A DNA stretch of 64,000 nt from CAMDHY01 sp046156265 (GTDB lineage Bacteria; Pseudomonadota; Alphaproteobacteria; Rhizobiales; Segnochrobactraceae), in contig NZ_JAWDIR010000043.1 of assembly GCF_046156265.1 (NCBI RefSeq), forward strand, positions 378,514 through 442,513. Direction: 5' to 3'. A model generated the notes under the pieces. The model was given only the letters and a program-made list of their open reading frames with translations. It ran no database searches and was not told the DNA's origin. The stretch's first letter is position 1. Each line of letters starts with the position of its first letter. A program made the translations under genes and the position numbers. Of the stretch, positions 50,594 to 58,802 are shown one piece after another.

Positions 50594-50632
50594 GACAACA
50601 AAGTTTGTTGTCTGGCTGAAAACTAAGTTTTC
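50594..50632. promoter_or_regulatory. Two palindromes at enhancer distance
   Basis: GACAACAAA-G-TTTGTTGTC (50594-50612, perfect 9-bp arms) and GAAAACT-A-AGTTTTC (50618-50632, perfect 7-bp arms). Their centres are 22 bp apart, two helical turns, and about 120-145 bp upstream of the predicted start site. They share an AAGTTT core. This is the expected place for upstream activating sequences of HoxA/HupR-type regulators. Confidence 0.7.
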
Positions 50633-50660
50633 TAGAATGAAAAGGGACAGAGCCGCCGGC

Positions 50661-50903
50661 TCAGCCGTGGCGGTTGCCACAGCGGGGGCACTCGACCTCG
50701 AGCGCATAGCCGAACCAGATGCCGCGGCAGCGGCTGCACCAACGGCCGGTGGTGCCGGCCGTGCGCATGCCGAGGCGGCGCGCCATCGCGCCGGTACCGA
50801 GGTCGACGAAGCCGCCGGGGCTTCCCGCCGGCGTGGTGCGCGAGAGCGGAAACCGCACCAGCGCGCCACCGTCGGTGGCGCCACGTTCGTCGTCGGTCGC
50901 CAT
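50661..50903 (-). CDS. Small zinc-ribbon protein next to hydrogenase genes
   Basis: 80 aa. C-terminal WCSRCRGIWFGYALEVECPRCGNRHG has two CxxC knuckles spaced for a zinc ribbon; the N-terminal half is polar and Gly-rich. ATG 50903. It lies between the regulator and the hydrogenase promoter on the same strand; the palindromic elements lie just after its stop. Function unknown; metal sensing or maturation are possible. Confidence 0.7.
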   Translation of the reverse strand: MATDDERGATDGGALVRFPLSRTTPAGSPGGFVDLGTGAMARRLGMRTAGTTGRWCSRCRGIWFGYALEVECPRCGNRHG

Positions 50904-50950
50904 GCCTCGCTCCCTCGACCACGCCGCCGATGCGGCGTCCGCACCATCAA

Positions 50951-52429
50951 TCAATCCCGCAGGGGACCGCCCTCGTCCAGACCGTAGCGGCGGATCTTGT
51001 TCGCCAGGCCGACGCGCGACAGGCCGAGGTCCCGGGCGGCGCGGCTCTGGTTCCAGCGCTGCTTCTCGAGGGCGTGGCGGACGAGCTGCTGCTCGAGCGA
51101 TTCGACCATCTCCTTCAGCGACTTGCCTTCGGCCGTCAGCCCGCGTGCGGCGGCCGGCCGCGGCGTCGCCTTCAGCTTGGCGAACTCCGGCGAGAGATGT
51201 CGGCGCGTCAGGTACTCGCCGTCCTTCGCCAGCGCCACCATGCGGCGGATCTCGTTCTCGAGCTCGCGCACGTTGCCGGGGAAGGTGTAGTCGCGGAACA
51301 GGTCGACGACGTCGTTGGCGACGCCGAGCACGCGGTTGCCGAGCATGCCGCCGTGCTTGCTGACGAAGAACTCGGTGAGCACCGGGATGTCGTCGGGCCG
51401 CGAGCGCAGCGGCGGCACCTCGAGCTCGAAGCCCTTCAAGCGGAAGTAGAGGTCCTCGCGGAACTTGCCGGCGTCGACCATCGGGCGCAGCGGCTTGTTG
51501 GACGCGGCGATGACGCGCACGTCGCAGACGAGCACCTGGTCGGTGCCGAGCGGCTTCACCTCGCCCTCTTGCAGGAAGCGCAGCAGGCTCACCTGGAAGG
51601 ACGGCGAGATCTCGGAGATCTCGTCGAGGAAGACGGTGCCGCCGTCGGCGGCGCGAAACAGCCCGAGCCGGTCGCTCACGGCGCCGGTAAAGGCGCCGCG
51701 CCGGTGGCCGAACAGCTCCGAGTGCAGCAGCTCGTCGGGGATGCCGCCGCAGTTCTGCATCATCAGCGGGCTGGACGAGCGGGTCGAATGGAAGTGCATG
51801 GCGCGGGCGAGCAACTCCTTGCCGGTGCCGGTCTCGCCCTTGATGAGGATCGGCAGCTGCGTGCGCGCCGCCTCGCGGGCGAGGTTGCACAGTTCCGCCA
51901 TCGCCTCGCTGGCATAGACGAGCCGCTCGAACGAGGACGCCTGCACCTTCGCCGGCGCGTCCGGGCGATCCTGGAAGACGGCGGCGTCCTCGCCGATCTT
52001 CAGTTCGCGCGCCAGCAGGCGGTGGCGGCGCGCCAGTTCGCGCGTCTCGAGCGCCCGCTTGACGACGAGGCCGACCTGCTCCGGCTGCAGCGGCTTGGTG
52101 AGGTACTGGTAGGCGGCGGTGCGCGACAGGATCTCGCCCAGCTCCGCCCCGGTGTCCCCGACGAGCAGGACGCGGACGAGGTAGGGGTGGGTGAAGCGCA
52201 GCCGCGTCAGGAACTCGACGATGTCGCAGCCCTGCGCGTCGAGATCGGCGACGACGAGGTCGACGTGCGCGTCGCGCACGATGTCGTTCACCTCCGATTC
52301 GCGTGACGCGGTCAGCACGCGGTATTCCGAGGCGGCCGCCAGCGCGTCCGCCGTGTCCCGGTGCTGATCCTCAAGATCGGCGACGATGAGGATCGTGGAT
52401 TGCGGGACCATTGTGACCGGAGGTGTCAA
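50951..52429 (-). CDS. NtrC-family sigma-54 response regulator (HoxA/HupR-like)
   Basis: 492 aa. Receiver domain (~12-125) with Asp62 in VVADLDAQG and YLTKPL; AAA+ domain with GETGTGKE (198-205), GAFTGA (245-250) for RpoN contact and GGTVFLDEISEIS; C-terminal Fis-type HTH (NQSRAARDLGLSRVGLANKIRRYGL). It most likely activates the sigma-54 hydrogenase promoter about 0.5 kb downstream. No sensor kinase is nearby. HoxA/HupR-type regulators can be active unphosphorylated, so Asp62 may not need modification. Start 52429 or the internal Met at 52411. Confidence 0.93.
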   Translation of the reverse strand: MTPPVTMVPQSTILIVADLEDQHRDTADALAAASEYRVLTASRESEVNDIVRDAHVDLVVADLDAQGCDIVEFLTRLRFTHPYLVRVLLVGDTGAELGEILSRTAAYQYLTKPLQPEQVGLVVKRALETRELARRHRLLARELKIGEDAAVFQDRPDAPAKVQASSFERLVYASEAMAELCNLAREAARTQLPILIKGETGTGKELLARAMHFHSTRSSSPLMMQNCGGIPDELLHSELFGHRRGAFTGAVSDRLGLFRAADGGTVFLDEISEISPSFQVSLLRFLQEGEVKPLGTDQVLVCDVRVIAASNKPLRPMVDAGKFREDLYFRLKGFELEVPPLRSRPDDIPVLTEFFVSKHGGMLGNRVLGVANDVVDLFRDYTFPGNVRELENEIRRMVALAKDGEYLTRRHLSPEFAKLKATPRPAAARGLTAEGKSLKEMVESLEQQLVRHALEKQRWNQSRAARDLGLSRVGLANKIRRYGLDEGGPLRD

Positions 52430-52854
52430 CTAGATTATCTATTCGATAGCATTCCTGACATGCCCGCGCAATTCTATGAGCGACCCGGGGCGCCGTCGGC
52501 GCGGAAGAATGCTCCGATCTCCTCCAGCCTCGCCTGGGCCATCGCCTGGGTCTGCGGCGCGTGAGCCCAACCGATGGAGGATGGTGATGGTGATCGGGCA
52601 GCCTTTGCGCTGCCGGCCCTCCGTCGCCAGTTGCACCTGCCTCGAGATCCACGCGCGAACTGCGGCCAAGCCCTTCACCCTCTCTGGCAGGCTCGCCCGG
52701 AAATGCGCGGCAGATGATCGAGCTTGGCTCCGGAAGTGGACCCGCGCCGCACGTGGGCGTTCGGGCAAAGGACCCGGCAGACTGATCGTGCTCGTCGCGC
52801 AACGTCCCATCGTCACGTCCGACCACTCCATCCGTCTGCCCGATCAGGCCGAGC
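52430..52854. other. Region without a confident gene
   Basis: 425 bp upstream of the regulator. A minus-strand frame (52439-52831) includes a protein-like stretch (SLPERVKGLAAVRAWISRQVQLATEGRQRKG), but the rest looks random and no family is recognised. It may be a decayed gene. The first ~40 bp next to the regulator start are A+T-richer and could hold its promoter. Confidence 0.4.
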
Positions 52855-53655
52855 TTACGTGTCGAGGTGCTCCTCGGGCAGGATCGCCACAGCCCGCGTC
52901 CAGCCGGCTGAGGCACCGCGGATCTTTACCGGGAAGCAGGCGATCGTGAAGCCCGTCGGCGGCAGCGCCTCGAGGTTGTGCAGCTTCTCTAGGTGGCAGT
53001 AGGCGCGCTCGCGGCCGGCCTTGTGGCCTTCCCAGACGAGCGAATAGTCGCCCGTGGCGGCGACCCGCGCTTGCGTGACATCGAACGGCGCGTCCCAGCT
53101 CCAGGCGTCGGTGCCGGTGATGCGGACGCCGCGCTCCAGAAGGTAGAGCGTCGCCTCGCGGCCCATGCCGCAGCCGGCGCGGACATAGTCGTCCGCACCG
53201 TAGCGGACGCCGGCACGCGTGTTCACCACGACGATGTCGTAGGGCTGCAGGGTGTGGCCGATGCGTGAAAGCTCGCGCTCGACGTCGAGAGCCGTGGCAA
53301 CTGTTCCGTCGGCGAAGCCGCGGAGGTCGAGCTTCACGCCCGGCCGGAAGCACCAGTCGAGCGGGATCTCGTCGATCGTCGGCGAGCGCTCGCCGGGGCC
53401 GAGGGCGTGGTTGGTGGTCGGGTGGAAGTGCCAGGGCGCATCGAGATGCGTGCCGTGGTGGGTGGTCACCGTCAGCTTCTCTATCGCCCACGCGGCGCCG
53501 TCGGGCAGGTCCTCCGGCGTCAGGTCCTGGAACGAGGCGCGCATACGGTCGATGGTCTCACCGTGGCCGAGATAGGTGATCTCGGGGCGCGAATATTCCG
53601 GATCGCTGGCGACCCCGTTCTCGATCGGCACGGACAGGTCGACGAAGCGCGGCAT
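52855..53655 (-). CDS. Cyclase-family protein (kynurenine formamidase-like)
   Basis: 266 aa metal-dependent hydrolase of the cyclase family (PF04199). The Zn motif HHGTHLDAPWHF is near residue 67; VDLSVPIENGVASDPEYSRPEI and VVVNTRAGVRYGADDYV follow family pattern. Substrate unknown: relatives open N-formylkynurenine, isatin or other cyclic amides. The ATG at 53655 gives a normal family length. It is the only intact gene among fragments of transport, molybdoenzyme and amidase genes, so it was probably part of a catabolic locus now broken. Confidence 0.85.
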   Translation of the reverse strand: MPRFVDLSVPIENGVASDPEYSRPEITYLGHGETIDRMRASFQDLTPEDLPDGAAWAIEKLTVTTHHGTHLDAPWHFHPTTNHALGPGERSPTIDEIPLDWCFRPGVKLDLRGFADGTVATALDVERELSRIGHTLQPYDIVVVNTRAGVRYGADDYVRAGCGMGREATLYLLERGVRITGTDAWSWDAPFDVTQARVAATGDYSLVWEGHKAGRERAYCHLEKLHNLEALPPTGFTIACFPVKIRGASAGWTRAVAILPEEHLDT

Positions 53656-53687
53656 GAGGCGGGATTCCGGAAGCGATCGGGGAATGG

Positions 53688-54126
<439 letters not shown>

Positions 54127-54128
<2 letters not shown>

Positions 54129-54606
54129 CCCGCGCCTCGTCGACGGCCAGATCCGCGGCGGCATCGCCCAAGGCATCGGCACGGCGCTCTACGAGAAGTA
54201 CCACTACGACGAGGACGGCCAGCTCCTCACCGGTTCGCTCGCCGACTACGCCGTGCCGACCGCGCACGAAGTACCCGACATCGTCGTCGACCACGTCGAG
54301 ACGCCGTCACCGTTCACCGAGTTCGGCATCAAGGGCTGCGGCGAAGGCGGCCGCCTCGCCGCCATGCCGGCGATCGCCGCAGCGATTGACGACGCCTTCG
54401 CGGATGAAGAGCTGTTCGTCGCCGAACTGCCGGTGACGCCGTCGGCGCTGCACGGCATGCGAAAGGACGCCGAGCTGACGCGTTCGGGCGGGACGATTGT
54501 GCAGAGGACCGGCGAGACTTCCCAGCATCGCGACGCTGCCACCGCTTCCCGGCAGGAGCATCACGCCAGCCGCACGGGCCGGGCCGTCGAGCGTCATAGG
54601 CCATGA
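54127..54606 (+). pseudogene. 3' fragment of a xanthine/CO dehydrogenase-type large subunit
   Basis: Begins abruptly at NPRLVDGQIRGGIAQGIGTALYEKYHYDEDGQLLTGSLADYAVPTAHEVPD and reaches FTEFGIKGCGEGGRLAAMPAIAAAIDDAF, with the catalytic Glu region (GCGEGG) of molybdopterin hydroxylases. At least 80% of the gene is missing at the 5' side, where DNA joins antisense livF. The last ~45 codons look non-homologous. Confidence 0.82.
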
Positions 54607-54646
54607 TCCACTACGCCATGGGCTGCCTCCTCCTCAGGAGGATCGC

Positions 54647-55370
54647 TCACGAGTGAATTTCACAACGGACTCTCAGCAATGCTGCAAGCTGCAAATCGAG
54701 AGCGTCCTCGAAGCGTCGCGTCGCAATCTGAAAACCCAGCGGAAGGCCAGGGACATCCATCGGCACCGACACGGCGGCAAGGTCGAGGAAGTTCACGAAG
54801 CGGCCGTCGGGAGCGACGACACGAGCCTCATCCACTTCCGCCCTCATCCACTTCCGCCACCGGAATGGCGGTCTCGCTGTAGGCGGGGGTCGCTATCGCT
54901 TCGAAACTTTCGAGACGTTCGGCGAAGGCGCTCTTGGCGTCTTCGCGGCGTGCGAGGATCGACTGATATTCGTCTGCAAGGATGTTCCGGCCCGCGCGGA
55001 TGCGGGTGCGGATCACTGCGTTGACGCGGCTGGTATCAGAGTCGGCGCAGGATTGCAGCGTGCGGTAGCTTTCGAAACTCATCATCCGGCCCGCTCGGGC
55101 GAGGTAGTCGGTCAGACGCTCGGGTGGTCGGAATTCGCCGATGATCGCCCCATGGGCAGTCAGCGTGTCGAGCGCCGCAAGAATGGCGCGGCGCGTCTCT
55201 GCGTTTGCGGCAGACAGCTCGTCCTCGGCAAGACGACCCAGACGAAGTCCTGCGACGGGCAAACCAAGGCGAGCTGCAAAGTCGATCTTGGGCGCGCAGG
55301 GTTGTCGGATCGGCGGGGTCAACCGCGCCATGGCGCGCGCGGGACGGCGACCGGCGCAACTTCGCGGCCC
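54647..55370 (-). pseudogene. Amidase-signature gene fragment with frameshifts
   Basis: C-terminal half of an amidase in three frames: VDPADPTTLRA (near 55320), then FAARLGLPVAGLRLGRLAEDE to IATPAYSETAIPVAEVDE, then RFVNFLDLAAVSVPMDVPGLPLGFQI. The frameshifts lie near 55300 and near 54840. The Ser-Ser-Lys catalytic part is absent. Non-functional. Confidence 0.75.
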
Positions 55371-55699
55371 TTGCGCCGCGCCACTACCAGCGCAGTTGCG
55401 CGGCGTTGCTGATGGCTGCGGCATAGGCCGACCGGGCACTTGCGCCGGTTCTGCCGAGGCTGTGCCGCCCCACTACTCCCGCGTTCGCACAAACCGGAGC
55501 AGAAGGTTCGAATCCAGCGCCCTCCCCTCCGCCATATTTACGATCTAAGCTATTGAAAAGCCTAAATCTGAGCTGGCTGAAGTCGGCCCTACCTACACAA
55601 AAACCTACACAATGCGGGTGGACACGGGCATCCTGGCGCGGATGTGACTGGACGCTCGAAAGGCCGGCTACGCCATCGACTCGTGAGCCCACCGCGGCG
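55371..55699. other. Gap between the amidase remnant and the metal island
   Basis: 329 bp without a credible coding frame. It contains a sequence like the 3' end of a tRNA (55505-55534), followed by A+T-richer DNA (55535-55620) of the sort found at integration boundaries. The NicO-family gene ends at its right edge. Confidence 0.5.
55505..55534 (+). other. tRNA 3'-end-like remnant, possible attachment site
   Basis: GGTTCGAATCC (T-loop motif) followed within 20 bp by CCCCTCCGCCA, the usual ending of a tRNA-Ser including CCA. Only the 3' part exists, and the T-stem does not pair with upstream bases, so this is not a functional tRNA. Such pieces are typical att sites left by integrative elements. 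Confidence 0.45.
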
Positions 55700-56428
55700 T
55701 CACAGGCTCCGCCCGGCAACCGGGACGAGACCGAGTAACACGATAGCGCCGGCGGACAGGACCTCCAGCGCGCGGCCGAGGCGGTGCCGCACCGCGCCCG
55801 TCCGCTCGATCAGCCGCAGAAGGCGGGTCCTGAATAGGATGGCGGCGATGGGAAACGCCGCTACGGTGACGATCATACCGGCGGCAAAGGCGGCGGACAG
55901 GATGAGGCCGACGGCGATTTCGTCGCGCGAAGCCGCATAGGTCATGATGAACGTCGTGAGCGGGCACGGAACGAGGCCCGCCGCCATCGCCAGCACCGGC
56001 CCGCTGCCGGACGCCCGGTGTGCGTGCGGGCGGAGCGCCCTCCAGAGGAGGAAGAGGCCGATCGCGACGACGAGCATCTGGCTCGCGAGCTCGAGCGCCG
56101 GCGCACGACCCGCCGCGCCGAGGGTCCGCTGCAGCAGGGCGTAGCCCGTCAGCACGAGCAGGATCGCCGACCCGACGTGGGTGACGATGAGCAGGGCGGA
56201 CGAGGCGAGAGCCGCCTTCACCTTGCCGGAGCCTGCATAGAACGACACCAGCACCGCCTTGCCGTGGCCCGGCAGAAGGGCGTGAAGCATGCCGAAGGCG
56301 AACACCCCGGCGACGATGCCGGGGAGGTCGTGCCAGTTCGCCGCCCGCAGCTCGCCGAGGGCGGCGAGTGCGCCGGCGTAGAGCCAGCCCTGCAGCTCGA
56401 ACGCCACCTTCAGCCACGTCTCGGGCAT
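55700..56428 (-). CDS. NicO-family nickel/cobalt transporter
   Basis: 242 aa, six to seven membrane segments. HALLPGHGKAVLVSFYAGSG carries the family His motif, and LVPCPLTTFIMTYA is the second signature. The length and lack of a long His loop differ from the RcnA-like gene upstream. Probably exports Ni/Co, or assembles metal traffic with it. Last gene of the sensor operon, 7 nt after YqaA. Confidence 0.88.
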   Translation of the reverse strand: MPETWLKVAFELQGWLYAGALAALGELRAANWHDLPGIVAGVFAFGMLHALLPGHGKAVLVSFYAGSGKVKAALASSALLIVTHVGSAILLVLTGYALLQRTLGAAGRAPALELASQMLVVAIGLFLLWRALRPHAHRASGSGPVLAMAAGLVPCPLTTFIMTYAASRDEIAVGLILSAAFAAGMIVTVAAFPIAAILFRTRLLRLIERTGAVRHRLGRALEVLSAGAIVLLGLVPVAGRSL

Positions 56429-56435
56429 GTCGACC

Positions 56436-56870
56436 TCAGACCAGCCCTTGCGTCGCCACCGCCACGACGACGTATCGGCCGACCTTCGCGATGGCAACGA
56501 GGAGCACGAACATCGGCAGGGGCTCGCGCAGCACGCCAGCGACGACGGTCAGCGGGTCACCGATGATCGGTACCCACGACAGCAGCAGGGACCACTTGCC
56601 GAAGCGGCGATACCACCCTTCGGCGCGCGCGAGCGCCTGTTCGCGCACGGGGAACCAGGGTCGATCCCGGAACCGGCCGATGAACCGGCCGAGCACCCAG
56701 TTGACGACGGACCCGAGCACATTGCCGACGCTCGCGACGGCCACCGCCGTCACCGGCGGATATCCGGCCGCCACCGTCGCCGCGAGCACCGCCTCGGACT
56801 GGGCCGGCACCAGGGTCGCCGCGACGAAGGCCGTCAGGAACAGCCCCGCATAGACGGCGAGTTCGGTCAT
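56436..56870 (-). CDS. YqaA family membrane protein
   Basis: 144 aa DedA/VTT-like protein: LVPAQSEAVLAATVAAGYPPVTAVAVASVGNVLGSVVNWVLGRF, then WSLLLSWVPIIGDPLTVVAGVLREPL with the conserved Gly-Asp-Pro. Four hydrophobic segments. ATG overlaps the stop of the rcnA-like gene. YqaA-type genes often sit in Ni/Co efflux operons of alphaproteobacteria; the role is unknown. Confidence 0.85.
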   Translation of the reverse strand: MTELAVYAGLFLTAFVAATLVPAQSEAVLAATVAAGYPPVTAVAVASVGNVLGSVVNWVLGRFIGRFRDRPWFPVREQALARAEGWYRRFGKWSLLLSWVPIIGDPLTVVAGVLREPLPMFVLLVAIAKVGRYVVVAVATQGLV

Positions 56871-58012
56871 GCCGCGCGGGCCGCGATCCCGATCCATCCG
56901 TGCCAGGCGACATAGACGCCGACGGCGATGATCAGCAGGCCGGAAACGTAGGGCGCGCGCCGGGCGAGCGTCGAGAACCATGACCAGCGCTTCGTGGCGT
57001 GCCGCACGCTGAGGGCGGCCGCCGCGCCGACGGCGACGAGGGTGATGGCGAGGCCGATCGAGAAGCAAAGCACTAGCGTGAAGCCGAGGGTGAGTTCCTT
57101 CAGCTGCAGGCAGAGGAGCAGCACCGTGATCGCCGCCGGACAAGGAATGAGCCCGCCCGTCAGGCCGAACAGCACGATCTGCCAGTTGGTCACCCGGCGA
57201 TCGGCGAACCGGCGGCGGATGTCGTTGGCGTGGGCAAGTTCGTGCGCGTCCTGATAGCCGTCGGTCGCGACCTCGAGCCCGCGCAGCTCCTCGTGGATGT
57301 GGTCGTGCCCGGTGCCCTCGACGAACGACAGGTCGTAGTCGTGGGTGTGGCCCCCGTGGCCGAGGCTGAGGCGGGCCATGAACTGGTGGGGCTCGGGGAT
57401 TTCGGAAACCGACTCGAGATAGTCGCCGCGGCTCGCAAAGATGAAGATGTCCCGCCGCCCGTCCGGCCGCTCGGTGACGAGCCGCACGTCCTTCGGAGAC
57501 CAGCGGGCGCCGCTCTCGGTGCGGACGAGCCATCGCGGCGGGACGCCGCCCTCGAAGATCTCGACGGCGATGGTGCCGTGGCCGGTGTCGATGCGGCGGA
57601 CGTCGTGATGATGGTTGGCGCCGGTCGGCGCGTGGGTGTGTGCGCCGGAGGCGGCCTTCGCGCGCTGCTGGTCCTGAAAGGTGCGCCACAGCATCCACAG
57701 AGCGACGGCGATGATGATGGCGGCCGAGGCGAGCTGGAAGTAGGGCTCGGACGCCTCGGCATCGACGCCCTGCCAGAAATAGAGGCCCCCGAGGGCGATG
57801 CCCCAGACGACGAGGGTGTGGGAGGCGGTCGCCGCAAGACCGAGCATCACGGCCTGGGTTACCGTTCCGCGGATCGCGACGATGAACGCCGCCATCATCG
57901 TCTTCGAGTGGCCGGGCTCCAGCCCATGCAGCGCGCCGAGCAGGATGGCACTCGGGATGAAGAGCCAGGCGTGCGCCGAGCCCTGCTGGATCAGCTCCGC
58001 GAACGACGGCAT
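56867..58012 (-). CDS. rcnA: RcnA-like nickel/cobalt exporter
   Basis: 381 aa inner-membrane efflux protein. LLGALHGLEPGHSKTMMAAF is the family motif; a long cytosolic loop (~115-255) holds His-rich parts (HTHAPTGANHHHD, HGGHTHDYD, HDHIHEELRG); GGLIPCPAAITVLLLCL is the second signature. It lies 7 nt after the sensor gene, so expression follows metal-dependent derepression. Confidence 0.93.
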   Translation of the reverse strand: MPSFAELIQQGSAHAWLFIPSAILLGALHGLEPGHSKTMMAAFIVAIRGTVTQAVMLGLAATASHTLVVWGIALGGLYFWQGVDAEASEPYFQLASAAIIIAVALWMLWRTFQDQQRAKAASGAHTHAPTGANHHHDVRRIDTGHGTIAVEIFEGGVPPRWLVRTESGARWSPKDVRLVTERPDGRRDIFIFASRGDYLESVSEIPEPHQFMARLSLGHGGHTHDYDLSFVEGTGHDHIHEELRGLEVATDGYQDAHELAHANDIRRRFADRRVTNWQIVLFGLTGGLIPCPAAITVLLLCLQLKELTLGFTLVLCFSIGLAITLVAVGAAAALSVRHATKRWSWFSTLARRAPYVSGLLIIAVGVYVAWHGWIGIAARAA

Positions 58013-58019
58013 AGGGCGC

Positions 58020-58301
58020 TCACAGGTACTTCGTGATGGCCTTGAACTCGTCGATCGTGCGGCGCTGATCGCGCGGCAGCGGGCCGACGACGTCCTCCAG
58101 GCAGTGATCGAGGTGGTCCTGGATGAGGGTCTTCTTCGCCTGGGCGACTGCCTTTTCCACCGCGTGCAGCTGCTGCGCGATGTCGATGCACGGGCGGCCG
58201 GCCTCGATCATCTCGATGATGCTGCGCAGGTGGCCGTCGGCGCGCCGCAGGCGCTTCACGATAGCCGGGTGGGTTTCGTGGATGTGAGGCTTCTCATTCA
58301 T
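58020..58301 (-). CDS. CsoR/RcnR-family metal sensor repressor
   Basis: 93 aa all-helical DUF156 repressor: IVKRLRRADGHLRSIIEMIEAGRPCIDIAQQLHAVEKAV. Ligand positions are Cys38, His63 and Cys67, the C-H-C set of copper CsoR and also of the nickel sensor InrS, rather than E. coli RcnR, which has His at the last position. N-terminal His6, His8 and His11 could supply a further ligand. Given the Ni/Co exporters it controls, nickel or cobalt sensing is likely. Confidence 0.92.
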   Translation of the reverse strand: MNEKPHIHETHPAIVKRLRRADGHLRSIIEMIEAGRPCIDIAQQLHAVEKAVAQAKKTLIQDHLDHCLEDVVGPLPRDQRRTIDEFKAITKYL

Positions 58302-58311
58302 GACTTGAACC

Positions 58312-58330
58312 TATCCCCCCGGGGAGGATA
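58312..58330. promoter_or_regulatory. CsoR/RcnR-type operator
   Basis: TATCCCCCCGGGGAGGATA, a 19-bp near-palindrome (one mismatched pair besides the centre) with a G/C tract flanked by A/T, the typical shape of CsoR/RcnR-family sites. It lies 11 bp upstream of the sensor ATG and 56 bp before the divergent gene, so one site may control both operons. Confidence 0.75.
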
Positions 58331-58385
58331 TGACAAGCAGCCGCCACCGAGGGCTCGCCCCCTCCAGCCGAGTATCGCCCCGGAA

Positions 58386-58757
58386 ATGCAGACTGCTTTC
58401 CTCCGCACCGTGCTTCGCCTCGCCTTCACCGCCATGATGATGGCTGCGGTCGTGCTGGCGCCGGGCGGAACCTCGCCGCACCACGACCCTGCGACGCTCG
58501 CTGGGTCGCTGGCTCTGGCCGAGCAGGAGAGACACGGCCACGCTCACGAGGAGATCGACCGGCCGGCGGACGGGATAGCGGGCGTGCACGAGCATGACGC
58601 CGCCGATCACGCGCACGACACGACCGTGCTGCCCGACTGGACTGCATCTCCAGCGGCCGACCCATCCTCGCGCTGGTGCCGCCTTCCCTCGCCCGGGCCA
58701 TGCAACGGCCTACCCGATCGCCTCGACCGACCGCCGAGGGGCAGCGCGGCGGCATGA
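58386..58757 (+). CDS. His-rich secreted protein
   Basis: 123 aa. Signal peptide (FLRTVLRLAFTAMMMAAVVLAPGG), then a His/Asp-rich mature region (SPHHD, ERHGHAHEEID, GVHEHDAADHAHDTT) and a Pro-rich tail. Probably binds Ni/Co in the periplasm. First gene of the plus-strand operon, divergent from the sensor. The frame is open far upstream, but ATG 58386 gives the signal peptide. Confidence 0.72.
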   Translation: MQTAFLRTVLRLAFTAMMMAAVVLAPGGTSPHHDPATLAGSLALAEQERHGHAHEEIDRPADGIAGVHEHDAADHAHDTTVLPDWTASPAADPSSRWCRLPSPGPCNGLPDRLDRPPRGSAAA

Positions 58758-58802
58758 CCGCGCTCTCGCGACACCTGCCCCTTTGACGGAGTCTCCCTTC
58801 TG

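Noticed and set aside
52439..52831. 130-codon minus-strand ORF upstream of the NtrC-type gene
   Set aside because: Only a short stretch looks protein-like; no family, start signal or consistent codon bias.
55505..55534. Functional tRNA-Ser gene
   Set aside because: Only the 3' end pattern is present; no D-arm, anticodon arm or matching 5' acceptor strand upstream, and the T-stem does not pair.
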